Shown here: one piece after another, positions 55,235-63,678 of the stretch
How the letters are laid out: each line of letters starts with the position of its first letter
Position numbering within the stretch: the first letter of the stretch is position 1
From: Archaeoglobus sulfaticallidus PM70-1
GTDB lineage: Archaea > Halobacteriota > Archaeoglobi > Archaeoglobales > Archaeoglobaceae
Length of the DNA stretch: 64,000 bases
Reading direction: 5' to 3'
Assembly: GCF_000385565.1 (NCBI RefSeq)
Contig: NC_021169.1
Coordinates: 1,222,571-1,286,570, forward strand
The notes under the pieces: generated by a model
Databases searched by the model: none
Seen by the model: the letters and a program-made list of their open reading frames with translations, nothing else
Told to the model about the DNA's origin: nothing
Position numbers and translations under genes: made by a program

Positions 55235-56536
55235 TCACCCACGCTTAACAACAATCTTCCCGTTTGGAAGCGTTGCAACAAACTCCCAGCCCGAGTTGAT
55301 CAAATTCTCTGCCTCATCAATGTCAACCACCCTCTGGCTATTCTGCCCACCGTTCTGACCATCGTTCTGTTCGCCGTCAAGCATCTTTTCCCTGAAGAAC
55401 TGTATGAACTCCTCCTCGCTCATGGAAGCTAGATCCATAGATTCAATATCCTCCTCGCTCACTCCTGCAATCATCAGCATGGTCCTTCTATATTCATATC
55501 TAAGCTTATCTGCTGCGCTGTTGAAACTGCTCGTCATTTCCGTCTCCAAGTAGACAGAGGCTCTTGCATAAGATTCTCTCATGTCCTCCACGAGATCTTC
55601 AGGCAGCCTGTTTCTGTTGGTGGTGTACTGGTGCTCTATGTCCCCCTTGTGACCCATCCAGAACACTCTGTAGTCTCTGATAACTAAGCCCTTGGACTCA
55701 GCCAGCAGGAGCTGGGTGTCGAAGTAGTGTCTGAGCACATAGGGACGCCAGTCAAATCCAGCCCTTCTTATGGCCTGCCTGATAATGTCTCCAATGTTTA
55801 TGGTTGAGATGTGTCTGCCTCTAAATGACGCAGCCCGAGGAGTTATGATTGGTGAGTTTCTGTCCATCTTTTCACCCATCCTCATCCTTTCCTCAAGGTA
55901 TTCTTTCAGGTAAGTGCATCCTTCTTCACCAAGAAACGTGAAGTACTGGTGTCCCACCTTGCTTATGGCAGGCCTGACAACCACCATCGTAGGAACTACT
56001 TCGAACTCAACTTCTCCGTTTGAGACGGTCATTTCGGGAAAGTCCATGACCTTCAACCCGTCAATCCCCCTATAATTCCCCAGAACCTGGATTCTTAGTC
56101 CTGAGAATGCTATGAGGGAGCATGCAACTCTCGCCCTTTTATCTCCAGAAAGCAATACTGATTTAAGCTCTTTCTGAGTGGGTACTCTCTCGTTAAATGT
56201 GTTAGGGTGTTCGTGGGAGTCCCTGATCTTGATATTCACTCTGAGTTCTCTATCATTGAACCTGAGCCAAGACTTCACCGACTTGATGAACGAGTAGATG
56301 TAGCTCCCTGCATACTTCTCCTTTTCCATGATTCCGATAAAGTCAAGAATCAGGTTTTTCAATGATCTATCGTCCATATTCAGCAGCTTATTCGGTTTTA
56401 CACCCATTATTTCACAAAATCTCCCCAATCTTCTAAGATTAACATCTGCGGTTACTTCAGAACCTCTTGAGAGGTTCATATACCACCTCTTCAAATCGGG
56501 ATCCTTCAAGAGGTGGGCATACTTGCCTCGATCCAT
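55235..56536 (-). CDS. Archaeal tyrosine recombinase (integrase)
   Basis: 433 aa. The N-terminal domain is KYAHLLKDPDLKRWYMNLSR. The catalytic set includes Arg in FSGLRIQVLG, a Lys strand (KVGHQYFTFLG), RPYVLRHYFDTQLL (Y in place of the usual His of H-x-x-R), WMGHKGDIEHQY and the nucleophile Tyr near HQYTTN. The tail is acidic and Gln/Asn-rich. A related but truncated gene lies at 63319-63678. The tRNA-3'-like segment just upstream (56576-56609) is a candidate attachment site. Confidence 0.85.
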   Translation of the reverse strand: MDRGKYAHLLKDPDLKRWYMNLSRGSEVTADVNLRRLGRFCEIMGVKPNKLLNMDDRSLKNLILDFIGIMEKEKYAGSYIYSFIKSVKSWLRFNDRELRVNIKIRDSHEHPNTFNERVPTQKELKSVLLSGDKRARVACSLIAFSGLRIQVLGNYRGIDGLKVMDFPEMTVSNGEVEFEVVPTMVVVRPAISKVGHQYFTFLGEEGCTYLKEYLEERMRMGEKMDRNSPIITPRAASFRGRHISTINIGDIIRQAIRRAGFDWRPYVLRHYFDTQLLLAESKGLVIRDYRVFWMGHKGDIEHQYTTNRNRLPEDLVEDMRESYARASVYLETEMTSSFNSAADKLRYEYRRTMLMIAGVSEEDIESMDLASMSEEEFIQFFREKMLDGEQNDGQNGGQNSQRVVDIDEAENLINSGWEFVATLPNGKIVVKRG

Positions 56537-56575
56537 ATTTCAATCTTTTTTATCAAATATTTAAAATTTTTGACC

Positions 56576-56609
56576 TAAACCAGTTTGGGTTTAAGTCCCT
56601 CCGGGCCCA
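56576..56609 (+). other. tRNA 3'-end-like segment, candidate att site
   Basis: GGGTTTAAGTCCC followed by TCCGGGCCCA resembles the T-loop and acceptor 3' strand of an archaeal tRNA with a GGGCCCG acceptor. The T-stem is imperfect and no 5' half is present. It lies between an integrase gene and a small DNA-binding gene, where an attachment remnant would be expected. Confidence 0.42.
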
Positions 56610-56768
56610 CTATAGATTTTTGTTATTGGTAATTAACCATTTAAGAACCTCCAGAAGGAAGTCTTCGAGAAACTGGGACAGGTTGTCAATGTATTGCCTT
56701 GAAGCTTCTAGGACATCCTTCCGAATAGTGAGGTTCACTCTGACTTTCCCAAGGTTTGGGCGTGGCAT
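56610..56768 (-). CDS. Small ribbon-helix-helix-like protein
   Basis: 52 aa: MPRPNLGKVRVNLTIRKDVL, then helices ASRQYIDNLSQFLEDFLLEV. A basic start, a beta strand (KVRVNLTI) and two helices match small RHH DNA-binding proteins common in archaeal plasmids. It runs toward the integrase gene and may control excision. Next to the tRNA-like segment. Confidence 0.6.
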   Translation of the reverse strand: MPRPNLGKVRVNLTIRKDVLEASRQYIDNLSQFLEDFLLEVLKWLITNNKNL

Positions 56769-56991
56769 GAAAGAATAACGCATAAAGTGATAAAGTTGGC
56801 GGTAGTTATCTTAAAATAAAAAATAAGAATTTAGAGAAAAGAGATTATTGTTTTATTATTTCCCAGTTCAGACTTGTTGGATCTCTTGGACCATGGACTC
56901 TATACTCTTTAACTTACATATCTTTGGACAACCTGTTGGACCTAATGGATTCAGGGTTTAACACTTTTGCATTTTGCACCAAAAAATTTTG

Positions 56992-59238
56992 TTAGTTAGT
57001 AAAATCCACTGAAGGAAAATCTTTTCTTATAATTACAATATCGGGATAAGTTCTCTTTAGACCTTCATACGTCTCTTGGTATCGGGTAGAAGAGACTCGA
57101 ACATCAAAAAGAACAATGATCAGGTGGTTGAAATGTTGTTTGTATCTCATTACTTTATCAGCTATAGTTTGCAGCTCTTGTGAGCCGGTAGGCCCTTTAA
57201 CTTCGATGGCTATCGAGGTATTTTTATCAATAAATACAACAATGTCTGGTCTGGATGCTCCTCTTTGATACTCCATTATAGTATTGGGAAATCTCGATTT
57301 TAACCAGGCAAAAAGTGTATCTCGATAACCTTCTTCTCTTGCATATCTTTTTGGAGGATGGAACTCTTCTATTGCTTGAACCACTTCGGCAAAATAGCTG
57401 TATCTTTTTGCCTCTTCTGTAGTACCCCAAACCCACTTACCATCTAAAGTTTTGTACTTGACGTATCCTTTAGATTTTAGTTCTTCTTCTTTTCTTTTGA
57501 TTCTTATTTTCTTTGCCGTGTACACTGAAGCCGCGAGCACAACAAATCCTAGGTAAAAGAGTGCATTATGTATTGTTGGTGCAAAGTCTTGATCATTCGG
57601 GACTCCATCTTTATCTACATCCAGTGCAATGGATTCTGTTTTGGTTGCAAGATTGTATGCAGTTTCATAATTTCCTGCGTTGAATTCTTGTTCAGCTTGT
57701 TTAAGCAGTTCTTCAGCTTCAGAAACGTCCAGTCCTTTTGACTTTGCTAATGAAATATTTTCTTTTGCGGAGATGATAGTATTGAGAGCATTTTCTGCTT
57801 GATCTGCTGTTTGCAATGCCAGTTCTCTAGCTTTCTCTGCGAGGGATTTAGCGTCAGAATATCTTTCGTCGTTGAAAGCTTGTTCTGCCTGTGTAAGCAA
57901 GGATTCAGCTTCTGAAACATCAAATCCTTTTGTCTTTGCTGATGAGATTACTTCTTTTGCAGAGTTGATTGCACTATTGGCTATTACCCTCTCCTTCCAT
58001 GCGAGCTTTGCTATATAAACATCGCCCACCTCGGAAGATTTAATATATCCGACAATTAAATATCCTTCATCTTTAGTTTGCTGTAATGACCAACCTATTT
58101 CATTTCGTTTAGTACCAAATGTTTTCTGCCATTGCAAGTTTCCATTAGAATCCGTCTTTATGAGATAAATATCACCAATACGTGATCTTAGTTCTCCAGT
58201 CCATCCTACAATTATATATCCTCCATCTTTTGTCTGCTGGACAGAATAGGCCTCATCGATATCATTACTAAATGTCTTCTGCCATTGCAACTTGCCATTG
58301 GCAGACGTTTTGATGAGATAAACATCACCCGCCCCAAATGACCATGAAAATCCAGCAATAATATATCCTCCATCACTTGTTTGCTGAACTGAATAAGCTT
58401 CGTCCCAACCTCTGCCTCCAAATGTCTTATACCATTGCAAATTACCATAAGGGTCTGTTTTTATTAAATATACATCACCGTTATGAAAGAGATCTCCAAA
58501 TGATTTGGTAGTCCCTACAATTATATACCCTCCATCACTAGTTTGTTGGATTGATCTGGCCCAATCATTCTCACGCCCTCCAAATGTCTTGTACCATTGC
58601 AAATTACCATTTGCATCTGTTTTTATAATATAAACATCTTTACCGCCCTCTCCTAATGATGTCGTATATCCTGCTATTATGTATCCACCATCATTAGTCT
58701 GCTGGACTGAGTATGCAATATCATCACTACTGCCACCGAAAGTCTTCTGCCATTCCAGATTTCCATTTGCATCTGTTTTTATTAAATAGACATCATAACT
58801 GCCCTTTCCAAATGAAGAAGTAACTCCAGCAATAATATATCCTCCATCTTTAGTCTGCTGGACAGAATAAGCTTTATCGAAATATTTTCCTCCAAATGTC
58901 TTCTGCCACTGCCATTGCAGCTTATTATATTTGGCATCTATCTTTATGAGATAAACATCGTAATTACCTACTCCATATGAATCAGTCCATCCAGCAATAA
59001 TATACCCTCCATCACTTGTTTGCTGAACTGAATAAGCCCCATCATCACTACTACCTCCAAGAGCTATTTCCCACTCTATTACCATCTCTGAAGCCGAAGC
59101 TACTGGGACTAGAAGTGGTATTACTATCAGAAAGTATAATATTGTAACCTTACGAGTTATCTTTAAAGTATTCAATTGTGACATTATTTCTAAGTCTACA
59201 ATTTCATTTATTAGTTTTACCAAATTCTCTTTTTGCAC
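56992..59238 (-). CDS. Outside beta-propeller - membrane helix - cytoplasmic PD-(D/E)XK nuclease
   Basis: 748 aa. Residues 29-50 are a signal or anchor (VTILYFLIVIPLLVPVASAS); an in-frame ATG at codon 19 (59184) is an alternative start. Residues about 55-405 hold seven repeats of the form GGYIIAG...DVYLIKTDANGNLQW..TFGG, a seven-bladed propeller. Two AKxKGFDVSEAE helical repeats follow (about 425-535), then a calcium-type DVDKDGVPNDQD loop. A membrane helix spans about 558-576 (NALFYLGFVVLAASVYTA), followed by a basic stretch. The last 170 residues contain RPDIVVF (Asp665) and AIEVKG (Glu679, Lys681), a complete PD-(D/E)XK centre. The order places the propeller outside and the nuclease inside. 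Confidence 0.8.
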   Translation of the reverse strand: MQKENLVKLINEIVDLEIMSQLNTLKITRKVTILYFLIVIPLLVPVASASEMVIEWEIALGGSSDDGAYSVQQTSDGGYIIAGWTDSYGVGNYDVYLIKIDAKYNKLQWQWQKTFGGKYFDKAYSVQQTKDGGYIIAGVTSSFGKGSYDVYLIKTDANGNLEWQKTFGGSSDDIAYSVQQTNDGGYIIAGYTTSLGEGGKDVYIIKTDANGNLQWYKTFGGRENDWARSIQQTSDGGYIIVGTTKSFGDLFHNGDVYLIKTDPYGNLQWYKTFGGRGWDEAYSVQQTSDGGYIIAGFSWSFGAGDVYLIKTSANGKLQWQKTFSNDIDEAYSVQQTKDGGYIIVGWTGELRSRIGDIYLIKTDSNGNLQWQKTFGTKRNEIGWSLQQTKDEGYLIVGYIKSSEVGDVYIAKLAWKERVIANSAINSAKEVISSAKTKGFDVSEAESLLTQAEQAFNDERYSDAKSLAEKARELALQTADQAENALNTIISAKENISLAKSKGLDVSEAEELLKQAEQEFNAGNYETAYNLATKTESIALDVDKDGVPNDQDFAPTIHNALFYLGFVVLAASVYTAKKIRIKRKEEELKSKGYVKYKTLDGKWVWGTTEEAKRYSYFAEVVQAIEEFHPPKRYAREEGYRDTLFAWLKSRFPNTIMEYQRGASRPDIVVFIDKNTSIAIEVKGPTGSQELQTIADKVMRYKQHFNHLIIVLFDVRVSSTRYQETYEGLKRTYPDIVIIRKDFPSVDFTN

Positions 59239-59380
59239 AAAACATCACTATGTTCTAAGATGGTAATGAGGGGATTAATACGGGTAAAAAAGGTGGACAC
59301 ACTAAAAATACAATCGAGCATTAAATACTTTTAAGACGTCATAAAATCTATAACATAATAATAATTCATTAAATAGTTCC

Positions 59381-59503
59381 ATGGGATTACGCAATAAGAT
59401 TTACGAATATCCTGAGGTCTTGCTTGTTATCTCCATTCTACTAATGGTTACTGGTTACTTGGTTATGGAAACTCCCATTGGGATTCTGATTAACACACCG
59501 TAA
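59381..59503 (+). CDS. Possible 40-residue membrane peptide
   Basis: ATG at 59381 to TAA at 59501-59503. The peptide has a charged start (MGLRNKIYEYPE) and one membrane helix (VLLVISILLMVTGYLV). An AT-rich stretch precedes it. It is short, so chance cannot be ruled out. Confidence 0.35.
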   Translation: MGLRNKIYEYPEVLLVISILLMVTGYLVMETPIGILINTP

Positions 59504-59514
59504 CTCTGCAATTT

Positions 59515-59846
59515 TTAACCCATAGGTATCTCGGGAAGTAATGAGAGTATTCGTTTGGCCCTCTTTGGCATCTTCGCAAAGTACTCTCTCCCACTCCTCT
59601 CTTTAATCAGCATAACATAACCTTGGAGAATTCAAACAAAACTTCATTCACAGATATCCTGCTTGTCAAGTCCTCCTCTCTCAGCCTCTTCAGAATGGAG
59701 AAGTAAACCCTCATAGCAAGAAACGTGATGAAGAAATAAAGGGAGAATATGGGATCAATGCAGTGATTGTTGGAGATGCTGATAAGGATCTGAGCTGCTT
59801 TGAGGAGAGGCAGACAAATCTCATCCATGTATGGAGAGAAAGTCAA
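59515..59846 (-). pseudogene. C-terminal relic of an IS4/IS1634-like transposase
   Basis: SLYFFITFLAMRVYFSILKR, LREEDLTSRISVNEVLFEFS and, after a frameshift, EYFAKMPKRAKRILSLLPEI to a stop at 59515. This is the usual end of IS1634-type transposases. The catalytic part is missing. Confidence 0.65.
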
Positions 59847-59874
59847 TTACAAGCTGTAGCAGCACGAAGTTGAA

Positions 59875-60321
59875 TTGTGCGTTAGAAATAAGTACGTTAA
59901 CAGGGTAAAGGAAAATCTGCTAAGGTTTAAGAATTCCCTGAATGGAGATCTCAAGGAAAAAGTAAAAGAGACAGAGAAAGAAATAGATGGATTCGTCAAA
60001 GAGATGGATTCAAATGGCTACTGGAGAGTTGTTAGGTTCTTCAGAAACATTCTCTTGTTTGCCTACAAAAAGCTCGAAGGAGTAAGCATTCCATGGCACA
60101 ACAACTGGATGGAGGGGCTTGTGGGTGAAATAAGCAAGAGAATGAAGAACAAATGGATGTCGTGGAGTGCAAAAGGAGCAAAGAATTTACTCAATCTGTT
60201 GCTGAGAAGGTATGCTAAAAAGATAGGTATGAGTTGTTTATTTGTAGGCTGGTTGGGAAAGGTTATACGGTTGAGATTAATTCCACGTATGATGAAACGG
60301 GACCAATATTGTATCATCTAA
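59875..60321 (+). pseudogene. C-terminal fragment of a DDE transposase (ISH6-like or similar)
   Basis: About 148 codons. IPWHNNWMEGLVGEISKRMK followed by NKWMSWSAKGAKNLLNLLLR is the conserved end of a family of archaeal transposases. The N-terminal DDE part is absent. It abuts the previous relic head to head near 59850. The family name is uncertain. Confidence 0.65.
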
Positions 60322-61300
60322 GGAATTCAAGAACTCTTTGCACGTTATCCACTTCTTTCAAAGTGGGAGTTAACTGAAGGAGTATATGGTCAATCCCAGC
60401 TTCTTCAAACTTTCTTATTTTCTCAGCAACAGTTTCTGGTGAGCCGACAAGCCCGGTATCGAGGGTTCTGTCAAGTACATTTCTCCTCCCTCCTGTAAGT
60501 TTCTCCATGTGATTCAAAGCCTCCTCATCTGTATCTCTGATGAAGGTTAAGGCTGGAATGGCGAATTCCATTTCTTCCTCATCTCTTCCAGCTTTCTTTA
60601 ACCTCTTCTTCATGTCTTCTATGTTTTTTCTTGCCTCCTCAACACTACAGCCACGCATCAGCCAGCCATCAGCTTTTTCAGCCACAAGGTTACGGGAAGC
60701 TTCTGAAACTCCAGCATACCATAGCGGGATTTTTTTCGGTTTTGGTTCAAGAACCCCATTTATGATCTGATAATATTTCCCTTTGAAGGTAATACCATTC
60801 TCTCTCCATAGCCTTCTGATTATCTCAATCGCTTCTCCAGCCCTTCTTACTCTTTCATCGTGCTCGTAGAATGGAAGACCGTAAGCCTCATACTCTCTTT
60901 TGTACCATCCAGCTCCAATGCTGAGCCAGAATCTGTGGTTGCTCACATCATCGAGAGTTGCAGCCATCTTGGCAAGAACTGCTGGAGGACGAAAAGCCTC
61001 GCAGAGAGTGGTGTGGGCAATGATTACCTTCTCTGTGGCCTCAGCAATAGCAACAGCAACTGTCCAGGCTTCAAGTGCCGGAGCATGCCCACCTTTAATC
61101 GGATTCAGCATGTGGTCCGGTATCCATACTGAATCTACCCCGATTTTCTCGGCTTTAAGTGCAACTTCTTTCACGTAACTATAAGATGGTCTCTCTTCCT
61201 CCTCTCTATCGAAATAACTTCCATCTGCTACGGCTTTTGCAGATTCTCTGCTTGGCAGCCAACCTCCATAAACAGGGAGATAGATACCAATTTTCACCAT
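60314..61300 (-). CDS. LLM-class F420-dependent oxidoreductase
   Basis: 328 aa. The start at 61300 has GGAGGT 7 bases upstream. A luciferase-like TIM barrel is evident: VKIGIYLPVYGGWLPSRES, GVDSVWIPDHM, RFWLSIGAGWYKREYEAYG and LVGSPETVAEKIRKFEEAGI. In Archaeoglobales such enzymes use coenzyme F420 for hydride transfer. It is 22 bases downstream of the acyl-CoA dehydrogenase gene, so the two likely act together on a CoA-linked or derived substrate; the exact substrate is not visible. Confidence 0.88.
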   Translation of the reverse strand: MVKIGIYLPVYGGWLPSRESAKAVADGSYFDREEEERPSYSYVKEVALKAEKIGVDSVWIPDHMLNPIKGGHAPALEAWTVAVAIAEATEKVIIAHTTLCEAFRPPAVLAKMAATLDDVSNHRFWLSIGAGWYKREYEAYGLPFYEHDERVRRAGEAIEIIRRLWRENGITFKGKYYQIINGVLEPKPKKIPLWYAGVSEASRNLVAEKADGWLMRGCSVEEARKNIEDMKKRLKKAGRDEEEMEFAIPALTFIRDTDEEALNHMEKLTGGRRNVLDRTLDTGLVGSPETVAEKIRKFEEAGIDHILLQLTPTLKEVDNVQRVLEFLR

Positions 61301-61322
61301 ACTTATACCTCCAGCCAACATT

Positions 61323-62417
61323 TTAGGATAACAAAGCTCTTGATATTATCAATTTCATCATCTCTGAAGTCCCTTCGGCTATATCCAAAGTTTTTGCATC
61401 CCTGTATGCCCTGTCCACGAGTGTGTTTGATAAAATTCCATAACCACCATGAAGTTCGACCGCAACATCTGCCACTTTCTTTGCCAGTTCAGCAGACTTG
61501 AGTTTTGTCATAGCAGCTAAAACTGTAACGTCATTCTCTTTTGCCAATTCAGCAGCATGATAGATGAGTATCTTTGTAGCCTCAATATCTGCAGCAACTT
61601 CAGCAAGCATGAATTGAACGGCCTGAAAATTCAAAATTTTCTGCCCGAAAGCCCCTCTCTTCTTCACATAATTCAAAACATGCTCGAAACAGCCTTCAGC
61701 AATCCCGAGACCCATGGCAGCGAAGGGTATCCTGCCAGGTGCGAGTATGCCCAAAGCAACCCTCAATCCCTTTCCCTCTTCCAGCAGAACATTTTCTTCA
61801 GGCACCTCAACGTCCTTGAATCTGACTGTGCCAAGCCCACTTCCCCTCATACCACTCGGATTCAGTTTTATAACCTCTATTCCATCATTCTTCTCCACTA
61901 TTAATGCTGTCAAACCCCTCCTACCCTCTCCCGTTCTGGCGACAACTATGAAGATATCAGCATGCGTGGAATTTGTAATGAACATTTTGGTACCATTCAT
62001 AATGTATTTATCTCCTTTTTTCTCGGCTCTGAGCTTTATGGCATTTGCCACATCACTTCCGCCAGAAGGTTCAGTTATTGCCACTGCACCCAGCTTTCGG
62101 GATGTGAGCGATTTAAGGTATTTGCGCTTCTGCTCCTCGCTCCCAAATTTCAGAATTGCATCCGCAGCTATGTTGTGAACAAATACGCTGTGAGCAACTG
62201 CAGCAGAAACCTTTGCAAGTTCTTCAACAAGTCTGCTTGCCTCAACATAACCCATTCCAAGTCCCCCATATCGTTGAGGAGCAATAACTCCCATCAATTT
62301 CTTTCCAAAGAGTTCTTCAAGAACAGATTTGTCCATCTCATTATTCCTGTCGATCTCTACCGCTTTAGTTTTTACGAACTCCACAACTTCTTTGGCTGCC
62401 TCTTCAAACTCGGCCAT
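61323..62417 (-). CDS. Acyl-CoA dehydrogenase
   Basis: 364 aa, GAGGTGG before the ATG. FAD-binding and core motifs: AVAITEPSGGSDVANA, YIMNGTKMFITNS, RIPFAAMGLGIAEGCFEH, GQKILNFQAVQFMLAEVAAD and the C-terminal LHGGYGILSNTLVDRAYRDA. It oxidises acyl-CoA to enoyl-CoA in beta-oxidation or a related route. The position corresponding to the common catalytic Glu lies in the EGTSEM region. First gene of a two-gene operon with the LLM oxidoreductase. Intact. Confidence 0.93.
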   Translation of the reverse strand: MAEFEEAAKEVVEFVKTKAVEIDRNNEMDKSVLEELFGKKLMGVIAPQRYGGLGMGYVEASRLVEELAKVSAAVAHSVFVHNIAADAILKFGSEEQKRKYLKSLTSRKLGAVAITEPSGGSDVANAIKLRAEKKGDKYIMNGTKMFITNSTHADIFIVVARTGEGRRGLTALIVEKNDGIEVIKLNPSGMRGSGLGTVRFKDVEVPEENVLLEEGKGLRVALGILAPGRIPFAAMGLGIAEGCFEHVLNYVKKRGAFGQKILNFQAVQFMLAEVAADIEATKILIYHAAELAKENDVTVLAAMTKLKSAELAKKVADVAVELHGGYGILSNTLVDRAYRDAKTLDIAEGTSEMMKLIISRALLS

Positions 62418-62447
62418 GTTTCCACCTCTATGATTTTTGCGGTAATC

Positions 62448-62458
62448 GTATATATTGA
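62448..62458 (-). promoter_or_regulatory. TATA box of the acyl-CoA dehydrogenase operon
   Basis: On the minus strand the TATATA element at 62448-62458 lies about 30-40 bases before the ATG at 62417, the expected archaeal spacing with a short leader holding GAGGTGG. Confidence 0.55.
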
Positions 62459-62481
62459 TTCTTAGAAATTCGTTAACTTTT

Positions 62482-62497
62482 AGTTACTCCAGTAACT
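62482..62497. promoter_or_regulatory. Perfect 16-bp palindrome, candidate operator
   Basis: AGTTACTCCAGTAACT: two 7-base perfect inverted arms around CC. It sits between the divergent acyl-CoA dehydrogenase promoter and the regulator gene at 62544, a typical place for a dimeric repressor. Confidence 0.55.
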
Positions 62498-62543
62498 CTT
62501 TATCCTGAAATAGAGCAAAAAGTAAATAAAGAATTCAGAAAAG

Positions 62544-63287
62544 ATGGTTATCCGTATTACTATGAACAATACTGAAATTGAATTAAGGAAGGAGATACTT
62601 GAAATTAAGCGAGAAATTGAAAAGCTAAGAAGACTCATTACCGGCGACTTTCTCAAAATCTTTGAGAATTACTTGGAGGCTAAACTGGGAGAGATATTGA
62701 TTTCTATAATCTCTGCTCAGAACAAAGAATTGCTCAGTGAGAGGCTGCAAAAAGGATGCAGTCGATTTGAAGTATGTATGACAAACTTCAGCAAGTTCTT
62801 GGATGAGGCTCTCAGGGACGGGATGGACTTGAAGGAGCTTGAAGCGTTGTATGAGGAGAAAAAAGGAATGGTGTCCCAACTCGAAAATAGAGCACCTTAT
62901 GAGAAGTGTTCCTGCTGTTTTTCAGAAGTTCTGAAGTTGTTGAAAAAGCAACACCAAGTGCTGAAATTGTTCAAAAACACAATACGCGCGTCATTCCAGA
63001 CAGGCATAGAATACGAAAAAATCGATGCCAACGAAATTATGCGAAGAATTGAGCCATTATCCAACGAAATTAGGATAAAAATACTCCTGGAGCTTTTTAA
63101 ATGTCCAAAGCGTTTTAGCCAGCTTTCTAACATCACCGGACTGGATGGAGGTAATTTGAGATTCCACATAAAAAAGCTCGTGGATGCAGGATTGGTTGTT
63201 CAGCATAAAAAAGGAGGAGAATACATCATCACCGAGCAGGGGAGAGTGTTTCTGGAAAGGCTGGTTAATGTGCTCTACAGCGTATAA
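62544..63287 (+). CDS. ArsR-type winged-helix regulator with Cys-bearing sensor region
   Basis: 247 aa (an ATG at 62562 is an alternative start). A coiled-coil N-terminus (ELRKEILEIKREIEKLRRLI), a central part with Cys residues (CSRFEVC, KCSCC) and a C-terminal winged helix at about 170-245 (LSNEIRIKILLELFKCPKRF, GGNLRFHIKKLVDAGLVV). It is divergent from the acyl-CoA dehydrogenase operon with a palindrome between them, so it probably controls that operon, perhaps in response to redox, metal or an acyl ligand (inference). Confidence 0.75.
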   Translation: MVIRITMNNTEIELRKEILEIKREIEKLRRLITGDFLKIFENYLEAKLGEILISIISAQNKELLSERLQKGCSRFEVCMTNFSKFLDEALRDGMDLKELEALYEEKKGMVSQLENRAPYEKCSCCFSEVLKLLKKQHQVLKLFKNTIRASFQTGIEYEKIDANEIMRRIEPLSNEIRIKILLELFKCPKRFSQLSNITGLDGGNLRFHIKKLVDAGLVVQHKKGGEYIITEQGRVFLERLVNVLYSV

Positions 63288-63318
63288 AAGACTTAAAGGC
63301 TAATTACTAAAAGGCATT

Positions 63319-63678
63319 TTAGGTGATAATGAACTTAAATTTGATGGGAGAAACAGCCAGTTGTACAGAGAATAAATGGGCTCTTAACTCTCTGTTGTTG
63401 AAGCTAAGCCACGATTCTATGGCCTTGATGGTTAAATAGATGTAGCTCCCTGCATAACCCTTCAATTCCATATCTGTTATATAATCTAAAATCAGGTTTT
63501 TGAGAGCTTTATCATCCATTTTTAGCAAATCCTTCGGATTGAGTCCAACTCTCTCGCAGAAGTTACTGAGTCTTTTTAAATTAACATCAGCAGTAACTTC
63601 AGCCCCTCTTGAAACATTTACATACCATCTACGTACATTTTCATCCTCCAGCAGGGCTTTGTATTTTTTCTTGCCCAT
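63319..63678 (-). pseudogene. Truncated archaeal integrase
   Basis: 119 codons. The first 100 closely follow the N-terminal domain of the integrase at 55235-56536 (RRWYVNVSRGAEVTADVNLK, LLKMDDKALKNLILDYITD, YAGSYIYLTIKAIESWL). After NNRELRA the sequence diverges and stops. The catalytic domain is missing, so this marks the edge of another, now lost, element. Confidence 0.8.

Noticed and set aside
59607-59846. 79-residue minus-strand frame as an independent gene
   Set aside because: Its sequence is the end of an IS1634-like transposase, continued in another frame, so it is part of a relic.
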